Below are positions 62,016 to 64,000 of a stretch of DNA of 64,000 bases, in pieces. The notes under the pieces were generated by a model, which saw only the letters and a list, made by a program, of their open reading frames with translations, searched no databases and was not told the DNA's origin. The stretch is taken from positions 434,001 through 498,000 of the forward strand of contig CAUJBJ010000010.1 of the NCBI GenBank assembly GCA_963082975.1, read 5' to 3'. The DNA is from Labia minor (taxonomy: Eukaryota > Arthropoda > Insecta > Dermaptera > Spongiphoridae). Numbering within the stretch: the first letter of the stretch is position 1; each line of letters opens with the position of its first letter. A program made the position numbers and the translations under genes.

Positions 62016-64000
62016 ATATTTGATCGATTTCTTAAATATTTTCATTGAATTCTTACGGATTATTGCGATTTTGTTCAAATATTAAAGGGAAAATCCTACT
62101 TTTTTAAATACGAGGGATAAAATTATCTTTTATATTTTATTTTATTAATTTTCTGATTCTAATGAAGAATAAATTCATATTTGATCGATTTCTTAAATAT
62201 TTTCATTGAATTCTTACGGATTACTGTGATTTTGTTCAAATATTAAAGGGAAAATCCTACTTTTTTAAATACGAGGAATAAAATTATCTTTTTTATTTTA
62301 TTTTATAAATTTTCTGATTCTAATGAAGAATAAATTCATATTTGATCGATTTCTTAAATATTTTCATTGAATTCTTACGGATTAGTGTGATTTTGTTCAA
62401 ATATTAAAGGGAAAATCCTACTTTTTTAAATACGAGGGATAAAATTATCTTTATTAATTTATTTTATTAATTTTCTGATTCTAATGAACAATAAATTCAT
62501 ATTTGATCGATTTCTTAAATATTTTCATTGAATTCTTACGGATTACTGTGATTTTGTTCAAATATTAAAGGGAAAATCCTATTTTTTTAAATACGAGGGA
62601 TAAAATTATCTTTTTTATTTTATTTTATTAATTTTCTGGTTCTAATGATGAATAAATTCATATTTGATCGATTTCTTAAATATTTTCATTGAATTCTTAC
62701 GGATTATTGTGATTTTGTTCAAATATTAAAGGGAAAATCCTACTTTTTTAAATACGAGGGATAAAATTATCTTTTATATTTTATTTTATTAATTTTCTGA
62801 TTATAATTAAGAATAAATTCATATTTGATCGATTTCTTAAATATTTTCATTGAATTCTTACGGAAAAGTCTGATTTTGTTCAAATATTAAAGGGAAAAAC
62901 CTACTTTTTTAAATACGAGGGATAAAATTATCTTTTATATTTTATTTTATTAATTTTCTGATTCTATTGAAATATAAATTCATATTTGATCGATTTCTTA
63001 AATATTTTCATTGAATTCTTACGGAAAAGTCTGATTTTGTTAAAATATTAAAGGGAAAATCCTACTTTTTTAAATACGAGGGATAAAATTATCTTTTTTA
63101 TTTTATTTTATTAATTTTCTGATTCTAATGAAGAATAAATTCATATTTGATCGATTTCTTAAATATTTTCATTGAATTCTTACGGAAAAGTCTGATTTTG
63201 TTCAAATATTAAAGGGAAAATCCTACTTTTTTAAATACGAGGGATAAAATTATCTTTTATATTTTATTTTATTAATTTTCTGATTCTATTGAAGAATAAA
63301 TTCATATTTGATCGATTTCTTAAATATTTTCATTGAATTCTTACGGAAAATTCTGATTTTGTTCAAATATTAAAGGGAAAATCCTACTTTTTTAAATACG
63401 AGGGATAAAATTATCTTTTTTATTTTATTTTATTAATTTTCTGATTCTATTGAAGAATAAATTCATATTTGATCGATTTCTTAAATATTTTCATTGAATT
63501 CTTACGGAAAATTCTGATTTTGTTCAAATATTAAAGGGAAAATCCTACTTTTTTAAATACGAGGGATAAAATTATCTTTTATATTTTATTTTATTAATTT
63601 TCTGATTCTATTGAAGAATAAATTCATATTTGATCGATTTCTTAAATATTTTCATTGAATTCTTACGGATTATTGTGATTTTGTTCAAATATTAAAGGGA
63701 AAATCCTACTTTTTTAAATACGAGGGATAAAATTATCTTTTATATTTTATTTTATTAATTTTCTGATTCTAATGAAGAATAAATTCATATTTGATCGATT
63801 TCTTAAATATTTTCATTGAATTCTTACGGATTACTGTGATTTTATTCAAATATTAAAGGGAAAATCCTACTTTTTTAAATACGAGGGATAAAATTATCTT
63901 TTTTATTTTATTTTATTAATTTTCTGATTCTAATGAAGAATAAATTCATATTTGATCGATTTCTTAAATATTTTCATTGAATTCTTACGGAAAAGTCTGA
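62016..64000. repeat. HOR delta, copy 3 (12 monomers plus cut end)
   Basis: Order is A-(B/D)-E-B-A-S-S-S-H-H-A-B, 2,415 bp (15 monomers) after delta2 where they overlap. It carries TATTGCGATT, ATGAACAATA at 62484, GGGAAAAACC at 62892 and GTTAAAAT. A private CTAATGATG is at about 62643. The pattern continues past the window edge. Confidence 0.9.
63948..64000 (+). repeat. Last monomer, cut by window edge (53 bp)
   Basis: Bases 1-53 of a monomer with the GGAAAAGTCTGA window, so S or C type. By delta order the next monomer should be C. The truncation is only the window boundary. Confidence 0.95.

Larger units (their letters stand above)
1..64000. repeat. 161-bp A+T-rich satellite array, entire window
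   Basis: The whole window is tandem copies of one 161-bp monomer, all in the same orientation, with no interruption. I tracked successive occurrences of ATATTTGATC from base 1 to base 63948. There are 394 full monomers, nine 57-bp partial units and a 53-bp end piece, which sum to 64,000 exactly. Copies differ by a handful of substitutions at recurring sites and almost never by indels. Both ends are inside the array, so its true length is larger. Such arrays typically form centromeric or pericentromeric heterochromatin in eukaryotes; location here is inferred, not shown. No gene, RNA gene, transposable element or unique sequence was seen anywhere. I do not recognise the family and give it no name. 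Confidence 0.98.

Noticed and set aside
1..64000. Protein-coding genes
   Set aside because: 161 is not a multiple of 3, and stop codons occur in every frame of both strands within a monomer (plus strand, for example, TAA at 18, 68 and 103). No open frame of useful length can persist, and any short ORF is only a repeat shadow.
1..64000. CRISPR array
   Set aside because: The repeats are direct and regular, but there are no unique spacers: the entire 161-bp period is repeated. Length and base content are also wrong for a CRISPR repeat.
1..64000. CENP-B box
   Set aside because: The mammalian box needs CGGG downstream of TTCG. The monomer has ACGGA and TACGAGG only, and neither strand gives the core spacing.
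1..64000. Known satellite families such as primate alpha satellite
   Set aside because: Monomer length (161, not 171) and sequence do not match. I could not match it to any other family from memory, so no name is given.
1..64000. Telomeric or subtelomeric repeat
   Set aside because: No short G-rich telomere motif such as TTAGGG or TTAGG in tandem occurs. The isolated TTAAAGGG in each monomer is not tandem.
1..64000. Transposon, tRNA-derived SINE or rRNA unit
   Set aside because: No terminal repeats, target-site duplications, A/B box pairs or conserved RNA-gene sequence were seen, and no interval departs from the monomer.
1..64000. Bacterial or phage origin
   Set aside because: A 64-kb non-coding tandem array with mosaic higher-order structure is not known in bacterial or phage genomes; a eukaryotic satellite explains everything seen.
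1..64000. Simple two-type (A/B) alternating dimer as in some alpha satellite
   Set aside because: Windows with TT or AA at bases 45-46 do not alternate; runs of two to six of one class are common.

Overview
The window is one uninterrupted block of satellite DNA. All 64,000 bases are head-to-tail copies, in one orientation, of a 161-bp A+T-rich monomer. The first copy, bases 1-161, has 54 A, 76 T, 14 C and 17 G, so about 81% A+T. Walking the copies by hand gives 394 full-length monomers (392 of 161 bp, one of 162 and one of 160), nine identical-structure 57-bp partial units, and 53 bp of a last monomer cut by the window edge. These add up exactly to 64,000. I found no gene, RNA gene, transposon or other non-satellite sequence. 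Stop codons fall in all three frames of both strands within every monomer.

A block like this points to eukaryotic centromeric or pericentromeric heterochromatin. I do not recognise the monomer and cannot name the species. The three CpG sites per monomer are kept in nearly every copy (about twice the number expected from base content), which argues against heavy germline CpG methylation. An invertebrate is therefore more likely than a vertebrate or plant; this is inference.

Monomers fall into named variants, defined mainly by bases 45-52 (monomer coordinates, base 1 = the A of ATATTTGATC) plus linked sites. A = TTATTGTG; B = TTACTGTG; E = TTAGTGTG. C = AAAGTCTG with GGGACAAAA and TTCATTTT. 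D = AAAGTGTG with GATCAAAT, GGAATAAAA and TATAAATT. F = AAATTCTG with GATTTC in place of the EcoRI site. G = AAATTCTG with TTTGAAC at the start. H = other AAATTCTG; S = other AAAGTCTG. These variants are strung in fixed orders that repeat as higher-order repeats (HORs).

Layout: 1-4944 is a mixed zone with two 57-bp units. 4945-8117 is a 3,173-bp block (gamma0) with two more. 8118-16167 is built on a six-monomer unit A-B-C-D-E-B. 16168-36131 holds three consecutive copies of a very long HOR of 43, 39 and about 42 monomers (alpha I-III). 36132-37741 is a junction zone. 37742-42846 holds two copies of an 18-monomer-plus-57-bp unit (beta). 42146-48169 holds two more copies of gamma. 48170-55092 is a mosaic of 6-, 7- and 8-monomer repeats. 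55093-64000 carries a 15-monomer HOR (delta) that runs off the right end.

The array is best read as the product of repeated unequal exchange. Hybrid monomers mark exchange points, zone-limited mutations mark local amplification, and the nine 57-bp units all descend from a single microhomology deletion that was later copied.
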